Source of the DNA: Acidobacteria subdivision 2 bacterium RH1 MAG20
Lineage (GTDB): Bacteria > Acidobacteriota > Terriglobia > Terriglobales > Acidobacteriaceae
Length of the DNA: 64,000 nt
Assembly (NCBI GenBank): GCA_002197545.1
Contig: NFUO01000373.1
Span: 1-64,000, forward strand
Direction of reading: 5' to 3'
Every line of letters begins with the position of its first letter. Position 1 is the stretch's first letter. Positions 26,844 to 35,067 of the stretch are shown here, one piece after another. The position numbers and the translations under genes are program-made. The notes under the pieces were generated by a model. That model did no database searches. It was given only the letters and a program-made list of their open reading frames with translations, and was not told the DNA's origin.

Positions 26844-28015
26844 TGAGGCCGCTTCCCCGGATCGGTTAAACCCGTCCCGCCAGCCTTCGTGCTATCAACA
26901 TTAGCATTCGCCACCTTCGGATAGTATCCCGCCCGTGTCCGCACCGACAGCCTTCCCATCCCCTTCTCTTTCGCCTCCACATGCACCTCTCTGTACCCAC
27001 CCAGCTCCGGCGATTTCGTCGAGTGATAGGCAATCGTGTACTGCGTGCGGATGTCCTTCGCCACCTCCGCCGCAATCTCATCCACGTCCTTCACTGACTT
27101 CGGAAAATAAGCCACGCCGCCCGTCTCCTGCGATAGCGCCTCCAGCACCTGGCGCGCATGGCGGGCCTCGCGTCTGTCCGTGTCCTCTCCAAACAGCAGC
27201 CCAATGCTGTAGATCACCGGCCCATCGATGTCCTGAATCCTGCGGATCGTCTGTTCCAGCGTCGCCGTCGAAGCATTGTCCTCGCCGTCCGTAATCACCA
27301 GCAGCACCTGCTTCGGATGCTTCGCATTCTTCGCCGTATAGTCCGCCGACGCCACCAGAGCATCGTAGAGCGCGGTCCCGCCGCTGGACTTGATATAGTC
27401 CAGCCCCTTCTGCAGCTTATTGATGTCGCTGGTAAAGTCCTGGTCGATGAACGCCTCCCACGAGAAGTCCACCACAAACGCCTCATCCTCGGGATTCGAC
27501 AGCTTCACCAGGTCCAGCGAAGCCTCTTCCACCGCCAACCGCTTGTCATACATCGAGCCCGAGCTGTCGATCAATATCCCCAGCGATACCGGCAGGTCTT
27601 CATGCCGGAACGACGAAATCGTCTGCGAAACGCCATCCTCATACACATGAAAGGCGTCTTTGTTCAGCGTCTGGATCGAGCGCCCACCGTTGTCCACTAC
27701 CGTCGCGTTCAGCCGGACCTCGTACGCATTCTCCCGCAGCGTATATCTGCCGCCCGCGCCCTTCTCAATCGTCTGTGGCGGAAGCCCCTCCGGCGCTCCC
27801 GTAGCCGGCTGCGTCACCGCATCCGGGTCCGGCGACGGAACCGGATCGCGGTCTACCGTCAGCGCCGGCGGCTGAGTTGAAGTCTGCGGCTGAGTTGAGG
27901 CCGGCTGTTGCGTAGCCCCAGTCTGCTGTTCCCACGCGCCCGCCGGACAAGCCCCCAGCATCAACATTCCCGCCGCCAACGCCAGCGGCCAAAATCCCTT
28001 ACTCCGACGGTGCAT
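26840..28015 (-). CDS. Exported VWFA-domain protein (Acidobacteria type), second of pair
   Basis: A 391-residue protein with a signal peptide (ALAAGMLMLGACPAGA; the cysteine could be lipidated), a Pro/Thr/Gln-rich linker, a beta-sandwich stretch (VRLNATVVDNGGRSIQTLNKDAFHVYEDG) and a von Willebrand A domain with an intact metal site (DSSGSM, then ITDGEDN). This is the VWFA-related layout expanded in Acidobacteriota. Such proteins are thought to bind partners outside the inner membrane; function is unknown. It overlaps the paralogue upstream by 17 bases and cysK-like downstream by four, an odd operon partner for sulfur enzymes. Confidence 0.82.
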   Translation of the reverse strand: MHRRSKGFWPLALAAGMLMLGACPAGAWEQQTGATQQPASTQPQTSTQPPALTVDRDPVPSPDPDAVTQPATGAPEGLPPQTIEKGAGGRYTLRENAYEVRLNATVVDNGGRSIQTLNKDAFHVYEDGVSQTISSFRHEDLPVSLGILIDSSGSMYDKRLAVEEASLDLVKLSNPEDEAFVVDFSWEAFIDQDFTSDINKLQKGLDYIKSSGGTALYDALVASADYTAKNAKHPKQVLLVITDGEDNASTATLEQTIRRIQDIDGPVIYSIGLLFGEDTDRREARHARQVLEALSQETGGVAYFPKSVKDVDEIAAEVAKDIRTQYTIAYHSTKSPELGGYREVHVEAKEKGMGRLSVRTRAGYYPKVANANVDSTKAGGTGLTDPGKRPQ

Positions 28016-29111
28016 AGTACCCCTGGCGATTGTGTACCGTCAGCGGAGGAAGCCCCGGCGGTGGAATCAATCGTATCTTCAATTTACGCCAGTTCCCATT
28101 CGTCTTCATCTCCGAGGGCCTATACCCGATGACATACTCATTCCGCAGCTCCGCGCTAATCCGCGCCGCAATATCTTCCAGATCTCCCACATCGGTCACC
28201 CGGAACATCCGTCCACCGGTCGCATCGCACATATCAGAAAGCAGGATCGGCCCCGTCTGCTCCTCAGGAGTCGGCGCATACTGGTCGAATATCCCAATCG
28301 AATAGATCTGAAGATCACTCTCCCGCACCGCCCGCCGCAACTCACCTTCCGTATAACGGCTCCGGTTATCCCCCCCATCCGAGATAATCAGCAAAGCCTT
28401 CCGCTCATACTTTGCCTCCTTCAGCTTGTCCACCGCCAGGTAAACCGCATCGATCAGCGCCGTCCGCTTCTCCGGCTTCAGCATCACCATCCGCGCCTCA
28501 ACGTCATCCACCTCAGACGTATAGTCCACAATCACCGCGGGCCGGTCATTGAACCCCACCACAAAAAACTCGTCTTTCGGGTTTGAAGTCCGCAGAAACG
28601 CCGTCAAAGCCTTCTGCGAGCGCCTGAACTTCGACGACATGCTCCCGCTCAGGTCAAAGACGATCCCAATCGACACCGGAGCATCGTCCGTCGAAAAACT
28701 CTTGATCGTCTGCCCCACATTGTCATCAAAAACCTGAAAATTCTCCTTATCCAACCCCGTCACCAGCCGGTTCATTGGATCGGTCACCGTCATCGGCACC
28801 AGCACCAGATTCACATCCACCCGGATCCGGGCATTTCTATTCGCTGTAGCATGGGCTGCAACATTCGCCGCTCCCTCAATCACCGGCTTCGCATCCTCCG
28901 GCGTCTTCTTAGGCGGAGGCGGCGCCTGCGTATGCACCTGGTCCAGCGGATTCTCCTGCGCCCTGCTCCCCTCGCAAAAAAACGCCGCACACACCATCAA
29001 AATCAAAACAGCAAACCGCCGCCCCATCCGCCGACATCTCTGGACATCGCTCGCATCCCGCATAAGAGTACCCATACCCTCCCTTGCGACCAGGAAGGAA
29101 TCTCCCACCAT
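27999..29111 (-). CDS. Exported VWFA-domain protein (Acidobacteria type), first of pair
   Basis: Up to 370 residues. Several in-frame starts exist (29111, 29075, 29063, 29024); the signal segment FAVLILMVCAAFFCEGSRA begins only after MGRR, so a shorter protein is plausible. The body repeats the layout of its neighbour: RVDVNLVLVPMTVTD with ENFQVFDDN, then a VWFA domain with DLSGSM and ISDGGDN. The metal-site pattern is kept. It heads a five-gene minus-strand run ending with the hydrolase at 23546. The two VWFA genes are clearly paralogues. Role unknown; a surface or periplasmic adhesion or scaffold function is likely. Confidence 0.8.
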   Translation of the reverse strand: MVGDSFLVAREGMGTLMRDASDVQRCRRMGRRFAVLILMVCAAFFCEGSRAQENPLDQVHTQAPPPPKKTPEDAKPVIEGAANVAAHATANRNARIRVDVNLVLVPMTVTDPMNRLVTGLDKENFQVFDDNVGQTIKSFSTDDAPVSIGIVFDLSGSMSSKFRRSQKALTAFLRTSNPKDEFFVVGFNDRPAVIVDYTSEVDDVEARMVMLKPEKRTALIDAVYLAVDKLKEAKYERKALLIISDGGDNRSRYTEGELRRAVRESDLQIYSIGIFDQYAPTPEEQTGPILLSDMCDATGGRMFRVTDVGDLEDIAARISAELRNEYVIGYRPSEMKTNGNWRKLKIRLIPPPGLPPLTVHNRQGYYAPSE

Positions 29112-29223
29112 ACTCCTTCATCTCAGAAGCGTTGCCGTCGCTCCCCCAAAAGAATAGACGCTATCTCAATTTCATTCGTTACCTCATTTGCTCCATTTTC
29201 CCTGCCTCCCTCAAAAACGTCAC

Positions 29224-29292
29224 CTCGACCGCGGGCGGCGCTTTTTGCCGCCGCAGCGGAGAGACCCCTGTATTTCGCTGTTGTCTGTTCTT
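29224..29292 (-). repeat. CAGGGGTCTCTCC-type dispersed repeat, copy 1
   Basis: On the minus strand this reads CGAAATACAGGGGTCTCTCC, then a GCGGCGGCAAAAAGCGCCGC-like hairpin and CGGTCGAG. It matches 50654-50719 closely over about 65 bases in the opposite orientation. It occupies the gap between the VWFA and DUF1015 genes. The rest of that gap shows only an ATCGGTGTCATCGGTGCAAA stretch like the repeat at 37835. Confidence 0.7.
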
Positions 29293-29398
29293 AATCGGTG
29301 TCATCGGTGCAAATCGGCGTTAAGCCTTCCGTAACCCGCCATCCACCCAGCACCCGTACAATAACCTCATACCTTACTGTCTGGAGAAAACAAAAAGC

Positions 29399-30763
29399 AT
29401 GGCCCGCATCTACCCCTTCCGCGCCCTTCGTTACGACACCTCCCGCGTCAAAATGGAGGACGTCGTCACCCAGCCCTACGACAAGATCACTCCGGCCATG
29501 CAGGAGCGCTACTACGAAGCCAGCCCCTACAACCTCGTCCGCGTCATCCTGGGCAAGCAGTTCCCCACCGACACCGACGAGGAAAACTGCTACACCCGCG
29601 CCGCCGAGACCCTCCGCGCCTGGCGCAAAGACCGCATCCTCGCCGAAGAGTCCGAACCCGCCCTCTACGGCTATTCGCAGACATACACCGTGCCTCACAC
29701 CAACGAAGTGCGCGAGCGCCGCGGCTTCATCGCCCTCGGCCACCTCTACGACTACGCCGAACACGTCGTCTACCGCCACGAGCAGACCTTTCCCAAGCAC
29801 AAGTCCGACCGCATGTCGCTCTTCAAGGCCACCCGTGCCTACTGCGAGCAGATCTACATGCTCTACTCCGACCCCGCCTTTACCGCCGAAAAACTCATTT
29901 TCGGTTCAAACGGCAAAGACGCCGCCCCCGGCGACCTCGCCATCCCCGATCTTTCCATTCAGGACGAGTACGGTGTCATCCATAAAGTCTGGAAGCTCAC
30001 CGACCCGAGCCTCATTAACCTCATCGTCACTGCCATGGCCGACAAGAAGCTCATCATCGCCGATGGCCACCACCGCTACGAGACCTCGGTAGCCTACGCC
30101 AAAGAACGCAGCGCCCAGTTAAAACTCCCCCTCAACCAGCCATACATGGGCGATGAGGCGAAGCTCGGCACCGGCCATCTTCCCGTACCAGCCTTCCCCG
30201 AAGCAGCCATGATGATGACCTTCGTCAACATGGACGCCCCCGGCATCACCATCCTGCCAACCCACCGCGTCGTCTACGACATCCCCGAGTTCAGCTCGCC
30301 CGACTTCATCACCAAGGCATCCGCCTTCTTCGACATCACCGAGCTCGACTCCCCCGACGTCAGCATCCTCTCCAAAACTCCCGGCGTGGCCATCGTCGCC
30401 GCCACCGGCGACGGCAACTACCTCCTCAAAGCAAAACCCGAAGTCATCGCCAAAGAGCTAGCCAACATCCCCGCCCGACAGGCCCAGCTCGACGTCGTCC
30501 AGCTCCACTCCATCGTGTTGGAGCGCATCCTCGGCCTCACCAGCGACTCCATCGCCAAACTCGGCAACATTCGCTACATCCGTGAGGCCGACGAGGCAGT
30601 CGGTCTGGTAGCAAGCGACGAAGCCGACATCGCCTTCCTCATCAAGCCCATCACTCTCGATCAGCTCAAGGACATCTCTCTCTCCCTCGATGTCATGCCG
30701 CAGAAGTCCACCGACTTCTACCCCAAGCTCCTCAGCGGCCTCGCCATCTACGCCCTCGACTAA
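29399..30763 (+). CDS. DUF1015 family protein
   Basis: A 454-residue cytoplasmic protein of the widespread DUF1015 family. Family marks are the start IYPFRALRYD, VTQPYDKITPAMQERYY, and the central IADGHHRYETS with two histidines. The family has no settled activity. There is no signal or membrane segment. TGGAG precedes the ATG by about 12 bases. The next gene begins about 160 bases later across a hairpin repeat, so co-transcription with the amidase operon is uncertain. Confidence 0.88.
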   Translation: MARIYPFRALRYDTSRVKMEDVVTQPYDKITPAMQERYYEASPYNLVRVILGKQFPTDTDEENCYTRAAETLRAWRKDRILAEESEPALYGYSQTYTVPHTNEVRERRGFIALGHLYDYAEHVVYRHEQTFPKHKSDRMSLFKATRAYCEQIYMLYSDPAFTAEKLIFGSNGKDAAPGDLAIPDLSIQDEYGVIHKVWKLTDPSLINLIVTAMADKKLIIADGHHRYETSVAYAKERSAQLKLPLNQPYMGDEAKLGTGHLPVPAFPEAAMMMTFVNMDAPGITILPTHRVVYDIPEFSSPDFITKASAFFDITELDSPDVSILSKTPGVAIVAATGDGNYLLKAKPEVIAKELANIPARQAQLDVVQLHSIVLERILGLTSDSIAKLGNIRYIREADEAVGLVASDEADIAFLIKPITLDQLKDISLSLDVMPQKSTDFYPKLLSGLAIYALD

Positions 30764-30808
30764 CCCAACATCGTCGTTGTTCTTCTCCAACCAGCTTCAA
30801 AAGATCGG

Positions 30809-30841
30809 GTGCCCCATCCTTCGCGCTTTTGCGGAGGGTGG
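30809..30841 (+). repeat. GTGCCCCAT-type hairpin repeat, copy 3
   Basis: GGGTGCCCCATCCTTCGCGC folds back on GCGGAGGGTGGG with two G-T pairs, starting about 46 bases after the DUF1015 stop. It is probably the 3' structure of that gene or a dispersed repeat. Confidence 0.5.
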
Positions 30842-30921
30842 GAATCAATACCCTCACCCACCCCTTCCGCAATAGCCCCCTCCCAATTAATTACAATCAA
30901 CCACGCACCACTCCGATCCCA

Positions 30922-31695
30922 TTGACTCCTCCCCACAAGCAATCCGTCGCCGCCTTACTGCTCGCCCTCAGCAGCATTGCGTCCCTCGCCCAAACCGTTC
31001 CTTCAGTCCAACCCCAGCCGCAAACCCCAAAGCCCCGGCTGATGGTCCCCTTCACTCCCCAGCCCCCGAAACCGACCCGCACCCTCATCCTTATTGACCC
31101 CGCCCACGGAGGCCCCGACACCGGAGCCCACCTCCCAAACGATCTGCTCGAAAAAGACATTACCCTGGCCTTCAACAACCGCCTCCGCGCCCTGCTCTCC
31201 ACCAATAACTTCGCCGTCATCTCCACCCGCACCACCGACCCCGCCGCCGCCTTCACCACCGACCAGCGCGCCGAGATCGCCAACCACAACCACCCCGCCG
31301 TCTGCCTCATCCTCCACGCCACCGACAGCGGCTTCGGCATCCACCTCTTCACCTCCGCCCTTACCCCACCCTCTCCATCCGCTCGACCATCCCATATCCT
31401 CCACTGGGACACCGCCCAGGTCCCCTCCATCCCCGCCAGCCGCATCCTCGCCAACGAAATCGGCGTATCTCTCCTGCAAGCCAAACTCCCCGTTATCCTC
31501 GGTCAGGGTTCAGTCCCTCCGCTCGATAACCTCACCTGCCCCGCCATCGCCATCGAACTGGCTCCTCTCGCCGACACCGGTTCCACCCCCACTCCTGTCT
31601 CCGACGCCGCCTACCAGCAGCGCGCAGCCCAGGCCATCGTATCCGCCCTCAACAACTGGCGGACTGAGAACACAGCAGAGGACGCCGCCCAATGA
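30922..31695 (+). CDS. N-acetylmuramoyl-L-alanine amidase (Amidase_3)
   Basis: A periplasmic zinc amidase that cuts stem peptides from peptidoglycan strands. I chose TTG 30922, which gives a 257-residue protein with a signal peptide (SVAALLLALSSIASLAQ); frames further upstream lack one. Zinc ligands fit the family: His in IDPAHGG, Glu in LEKDITLAF, His in LILHATDSG, and a late catalytic Glu in IAIELAPL. No peptidoglycan-binding repeat is present. It overlaps the GerMN gene as ATGA and precedes murI, making a cell-wall operon of breakdown, accessory and precursor enzymes. Confidence 0.82.
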   Translation: MTPPHKQSVAALLLALSSIASLAQTVPSVQPQPQTPKPRLMVPFTPQPPKPTRTLILIDPAHGGPDTGAHLPNDLLEKDITLAFNNRLRALLSTNNFAVISTRTTDPAAAFTTDQRAEIANHNHPAVCLILHATDSGFGIHLFTSALTPPSPSARPSHILHWDTAQVPSIPASRILANEIGVSLLQAKLPVILGQGSVPPLDNLTCPAIAIELAPLADTGSTPTPVSDAAYQQRAAQAIVSALNNWRTENTAEDAAQ

Positions 31696-32426
31696 TCCCC
31701 CGCTACCAGCGCATCCTCTTCTGGAGCCTCGTCGGCGGAATCTGCCTCATGGCCGCCTTCCTCACCCACGGCTGCCGTCAGGCACATAAGCGCCTCACCG
31801 CACTCAACGACGCCACCCCCATCGCCGCGCCCACCAACGCCAGCATCCAGGACATCACCCTCTACCTCGCCAACGACGCCGACGGCTCCATCGCCCCCAG
31901 CCAGCAGCAATTCGCCCTGCCCCAGGACCCCACCCTCCGCGCCCGTGCTCTCCTCGAACATCTGCTTAGCGAATACGCTCTCCCCGACTCCACCCACATC
32001 CTCCGAAGCGGCCCCGCCGTAGACGATGTCTTCTTCGTCAGTCTGCCCATCACCACCCTCGCAGCCAACAACACCCTCAGCGCAACCACCGGCCGCCCCC
32101 AGCAAGACAAACCCCATTCCACCCGCACCGCCAGGTCCACCGGCGAACTGGCCGTCGTCAACCTCCACGGCTCCTTCGCGGAAGATCATCCCTCCGGCAT
32201 CCAGACCGAAAACCTTACTCTCCTCTCCATCATCGGCACCCTCCACGCCGCCTTCCCTCAACTCACCGAGGTCCGCTTCCTCGTCGGCGGCCAGCCGCGC
32301 GACACCCTCGCCGGCCACGCCGACCTGCAGCGCACCTACCCCGTCACCGACACCACGACCACCCCGGCCCCGCCCGTCGCTCCAGACACTACACCGGTAA
32401 CCACTCCAGACAACACCCATCCATGA
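31692..32426 (+). CDS. GerMN-domain lipoprotein-like protein
   Basis: A 244-residue envelope protein. One N-terminal hydrophobic segment (ILFWSLVGGICLMAAFL) is followed by THGC, a possible lipobox, although the fit is imperfect. The GerMN fold is shown by ITLYLANDADG, a charged middle and the ending LTEVRFLVGGQ. GerM proteins act with amidases in Gram-positive spores, and homologues sit beside amidase genes in many non-spore-formers. A Thr/Pro-rich tail ends the protein. It overlaps its neighbours at both ends (ATGA and ATGA), so amidase, GerMN and MurI are translated together. Confidence 0.82.
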   Translation: MIPRYQRILFWSLVGGICLMAAFLTHGCRQAHKRLTALNDATPIAAPTNASIQDITLYLANDADGSIAPSQQQFALPQDPTLRARALLEHLLSEYALPDSTHILRSGPAVDDVFFVSLPITTLAANNTLSATTGRPQQDKPHSTRTARSTGELAVVNLHGSFAEDHPSGIQTENLTLLSIIGTLHAAFPQLTEVRFLVGGQPRDTLAGHADLQRTYPVTDTTTTPAPPVAPDTTPVTTPDNTHP

Positions 32427-33337
32427 CCTCAAAGCACCCTACGCTCTCCCCCAATCCCACCATAGGTGTCTTCGACTCCGGCTTCGGCGGCCTCACCGTC
32501 CTCCGCGCTCTGCTTCCTCTCATTCCCGGAGCGCGCTACCTCTACCTCGGCGACACCGCCCGTCTCCCCTACGGCTCCAAGTCCCGCGAAACCATCACCC
32601 GCTACGCTGTCTCCAGCGCAAAATTTCTGGCAGATCAAGGTGCCGACCTCCTCGTCATAGCCTGCAACACCGCCAGCGCCCTCTCGCTCGAAGACATTCA
32701 ACAATCCCTCCCCATCCCCGTAGTAGGCGTCATCCAACCCGGAGCCGAAGCCGCCTCAAATCTCACATCCAAAATAAATTGTCATCCTGAGCGGAGCGCA
32801 GCGGAGTCGAAGGACCTGCGGTCTTCCTCCGCCTCTCCGGAGACTGTCCCATCCCAAATCTCACCCCATGTCCTCGTCCTCGCCACCACCGCCACTACCC
32901 AATCCCGCGCCTACACCCACGCCCTTACCACCCTTGGCCTCGCAGCCACCGAAAAGGCCTGCCCTCTCCTTGTCCCTCTGGTAGAAGAAGGCTGGATCGA
33001 CCACCCAGTCACCGCGGAAGTCCTCCGCATCTACCTCAACGAAGCCTTCGCCGAAGCCCCGGCAGCCCAAACCCTTCTCCTCGGCTGCACCCACTACCCG
33101 CTGCTTCAACCCCTCATCCAGAGAACACTCGCCGAACTCAACCACCCCATGACCATCATCGACTCCGCCGCCGCCACCGCCGCCCGCGTAGCCGAATACT
33201 TCCCCGCCAACCCCACCGGCGCCCCTCCCACCTGCCGCTTCTACGCCACCGACTCCATAGAAAAATTCCAACATCTGGGCTCCGCCTTCCTCGGCCACCC
33301 CCTCAACGAAGTCCACCTCCTCAACCTCGGCGGTTAG
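32423..33337 (+). CDS. murI: Glutamate racemase, with an in-frame repeat insertion
   Basis: Supplies D-glutamate for peptidoglycan. Catalytic Cys81 (ACNTAS) and Cys222 (GCTHYP) are intact, as are DSGFGG at residue 18 and the loop GDTARLPYGSKS. At 304 residues it is about 30-40 longer than most MurI proteins. The excess is a segment near residues 116-150, between AEAASNL and HVLVLATTAT, and its DNA is a dispersed repeat (32779-32823) read as NCHPERSAAESKDLRS. The insertion falls in a loop joining the two half-domains and keeps the frame, so activity is probably retained. Confidence 0.93.
   Translation: MTSKHPTLSPNPTIGVFDSGFGGLTVLRALLPLIPGARYLYLGDTARLPYGSKSRETITRYAVSSAKFLADQGADLLVIACNTASALSLEDIQQSLPIPVVGVIQPGAEAASNLTSKINCHPERSAAESKDLRSSSASPETVPSQISPHVLVLATTATTQSRAYTHALTTLGLAATEKACPLLVPLVEEGWIDHPVTAEVLRIYLNEAFAEAPAAQTLLLGCTHYPLLQPLIQRTLAELNHPMTIIDSAAATAARVAEYFPANPTGAPPTCRFYATDSIEKFQHLGSAFLGHPLNEVHLLNLGG
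32779..32823 (+). repeat. TCATYCTGAGCG-type repeat captured inside murI
   Basis: GTCATCCTGAGCGGAGCGCA followed by GCGGAGTCGAAGGACCTGCG. Both ends match the intergenic copy at 25845. It is read through in the murI frame without a stop. Confidence 0.8.
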
Positions 33338-33540
33338 CTCAAAGCGCCAACGGCGCGACCGATACCAGCATGGGGCACAGCCACATGTATCCTTGCAGGC
33401 GGGCAGGAGGGCTGAAAGCCCGATCTATGTTGTTTTCCACAGCTATAAGTTCTCCAAAAACTGTCAAGCCCCCAATTTCATAACCCACACATAACAAACA
33501 AAATATAGTCGCGAAAAACTGCAAATGAGTTTCCCTCGTT

Positions 33541-33602
33541 CCGGTAAACTAAAGTTAGAGAGTAATAAAAAAAGAACTCCCGGCCACCACCGGGATTTTT
33601 TC
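33541..33602 (+). promoter_or_regulatory. Leader element part 1 (EVE gene): TAAACT box, A-run, hairpin, T-run
   Basis: CCGGTAAACTAAAGTTAGAGA aligns with the murA element at 3126. Seven A, the hairpin TCCCGG-CCACCA-CCGGGA (33578-33595) and six T follow. The hairpin plus T-run is a good intrinsic terminator. Upstream, 33338-33540 shows only a partial GTGCCCCAT-like stretch at 33357 in reverse orientation. Confidence 0.5.
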
Positions 33603-33656
33603 ATGGACCGCAAAACGGTATAGACCAAGTCCAGACCTATCTCATTTATTTCGAAG

Positions 33657-33689
33657 ACTTTAGGACTTAAGTACGGGGGGAGGGGGTAC
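33657..33689 (+). promoter_or_regulatory. Leader element part 2 (EVE gene): palindrome plus G-tract
   Basis: ACTTTAG and CTTAAGT (one mismatch, spacer GA) are followed by ACGGGGGGAGGGGGTAC. This corresponds step by step to 3292-3328. It ends 40 bases before the ATG of the EVE gene. Confidence 0.5.
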
Positions 33690-33729
33690 TTCACCTGAAC
33701 CCGAACCAAAGAGTAATAAGGAGCCATCA

Positions 33730-34107
33730 ATGCCGTACCTGCTGAAGACCGAGCCCAACAAATACTCCTTCGACGATCTCCTCCGCGACGGCGAGACCAC
33801 CTGGGATGGTATCACCAACAACCAGGCCCTGCTCTACCTCCGCAACATGAAGCCCGGCGAGAAGCTGGTCATCTATCACTCCAACATCGGCAAGGCCGCC
33901 ATCGGCACCGCCAAGGTCGTCTCGGTCGACGCCACCGACCCCAAAAATCCAATCGTTCGCATCAAGCCGGTCAAGCGCCTGAAGCACGAAAAATCCCTCA
34001 ACCAAATCCGCGAGGCTGCCGTCTTCAAAGGCTCGATCCTCTTCCGCCAGTTCCGCCTCTCCGTCGTCCCCCTGACAGACGACCAATACGATTGGCTCCT
34101 GGCCTAG
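33730..34107 (+). CDS. EVE-domain protein
   Basis: A 125-residue single-domain protein of the EVE family (PUA-like fold), which binds modified bases in DNA or RNA in characterised relatives. The start MPYLLKTEPNKYSFDDL, the aromatic-cage segment TTWDGITNNQAL and GEKLVIYHSNIGKAAIG are diagnostic. AAGGAG precedes the ATG by eight bases. It is preceded by the same two-part leader as murA. Stand-alone EVE proteins are often linked to restriction or translation contexts; nothing adjacent here supports one over the other. Confidence 0.9.
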   Translation: MPYLLKTEPNKYSFDDLLRDGETTWDGITNNQALLYLRNMKPGEKLVIYHSNIGKAAIGTAKVVSVDATDPKNPIVRIKPVKRLKHEKSLNQIREAAVFKGSILFRQFRLSVVPLTDDQYDWLLA

Positions 34108-34118
34108 CCACAGAACCG

Positions 34119-34150
34119 GTGCCCCATGTCCGGATTCTCGGACATGGGCG
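34119..34150 (+). repeat. GTGCCCCAT-type hairpin repeat, copy 4
   Basis: GGTGCCCCATGTCC is followed by GGACATGGG; the 9-bp stem CCCATGTCC/GGACATGGG has the same arm sequence as copy 2. It starts 12 bases after the EVE stop codon. Confidence 0.6.
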
Positions 34151-34220
34151 ACGGCCACAAAATCTGCACGCCACAACTGCTATCCTTACCCTCGGAATCA
34201 CCACAGGAGCGAACCGCAAC

Positions 34221-34982
34221 ATGATCGATCTCAAAGGCAAAGTAGCCGTCGTCTTCGGCCTCGCCAACAAGCGCAGCATCGCCTGGGGCATCGCCCAGAA
34301 GCTCTCCGAAGCCGGAGCAACGCTGGCCATCTGCTACCAGAGCGAACGCCTCCGCCAGGATGCCGAAGCCCTCGCCGCCGACCTCCCCAACGCGAAGACC
34401 TTCCAATGCGATGTCTCGATCGACGCCGACATCGACAACGTCTTCGAGCAGCTTAAGACTACTTACGGCAAGCTCGACATCCTCGTCCACTCCATCGGCT
34501 TCGCGCCCAACATCAAGAACGACGTCCTCCACACTGCGCGCGAAGACTTCCGCATCGCGCACGACGTCAGCGCCTACTCCCTCATCGCCCTCGCCCGGGG
34601 CGCCGAGCCGCTCATGACCGACGGCGGTTCCATCCTCACCCTCACCTACTACGGTTCCACCAAGGTCTTTCCCAACTACAACATCATGGGCGTCGCCAAA
34701 GCCGCGCTCGAGGCCACCGTCCGCTACCTCGCAGCCGACCTCGGCCAAAAGAAGATCCGCGTCAACGCCATCTCCGCCGGCCCCATCAAGACCCTTGCCG
34801 CCCGCGGCATCGGCGACTTCACCAAGATCCTTAACGCCGTCGAAGAGCGCGCCCCGCTCCACCGCAACGTCGACGCGCTCGAAGTCGGCAACACTGCCCT
34901 GTTCCTAACCTCCGACCTGGCCAGCGGTATCACCGGCGAAGTCACCTTCGTCGACTGCGGCTACAACATCACCGGCCTGTAG
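34221..34982 (+). CDS. fabI: Enoyl-ACP reductase (NADH)
   Basis: Final reduction of each fatty-acid elongation cycle, and the triclosan target in many bacteria. The ATG at 34221 starts MIDLKGKVAVVFGLANKRSI with AGGAG about ten bases upstream, giving 253 residues; longer frames have no family match. The FabI signature Tyr-x6-Tyr...Lys is visible in YYGSTKVFPNYNIMGVAKA, where the second tyrosine and the lysine are catalytic. ISAGPIKTLAARGI is the substrate-binding loop. It is a stand-alone fab gene here. Confidence 0.95.
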   Translation: MIDLKGKVAVVFGLANKRSIAWGIAQKLSEAGATLAICYQSERLRQDAEALAADLPNAKTFQCDVSIDADIDNVFEQLKTTYGKLDILVHSIGFAPNIKNDVLHTAREDFRIAHDVSAYSLIALARGAEPLMTDGGSILTLTYYGSTKVFPNYNIMGVAKAALEATVRYLAADLGQKKIRVNAISAGPIKTLAARGIGDFTKILNAVEERAPLHRNVDALEVGNTALFLTSDLASGITGEVTFVDCGYNITGL

Positions 34983-34998
34983 TCCGCACAGTCTTATT

Positions 34999-35032
34999 GT
35001 CATTCCGTAGCAAAGCGGAGGAATCTGCTTTT
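34999..35032 (+). repeat. TCATYC-type dispersed repeat, divergent copy
   Basis: GTCATTCCGTAGCAAAGCGG resembles the opening of the repeats at 2914, 25845 and 32779 but has lost the GTCGAAGGACC end. It lies between fabI and the DinB-like gene. Confidence 0.4.
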
Positions 35033-35067
35033 GCTCTCGCATCAGTCATCCACGAAAGGACCACCAA

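Noticed and set aside
25209..26846. Arg/His/Pro-rich plus-strand frame of over 500 codons across the two PLP genes
   Set aside because: Composition is that of antisense translation, and it spans two well-supported genes and the repeat between them.
33338..33729. Possible tRNA or small structured RNA in the spacer after murI
   Set aside because: I looked for a cloverleaf with a TTCRA loop and CCA end and found none. Only the leader-like elements and a reversed repeat fragment are present.
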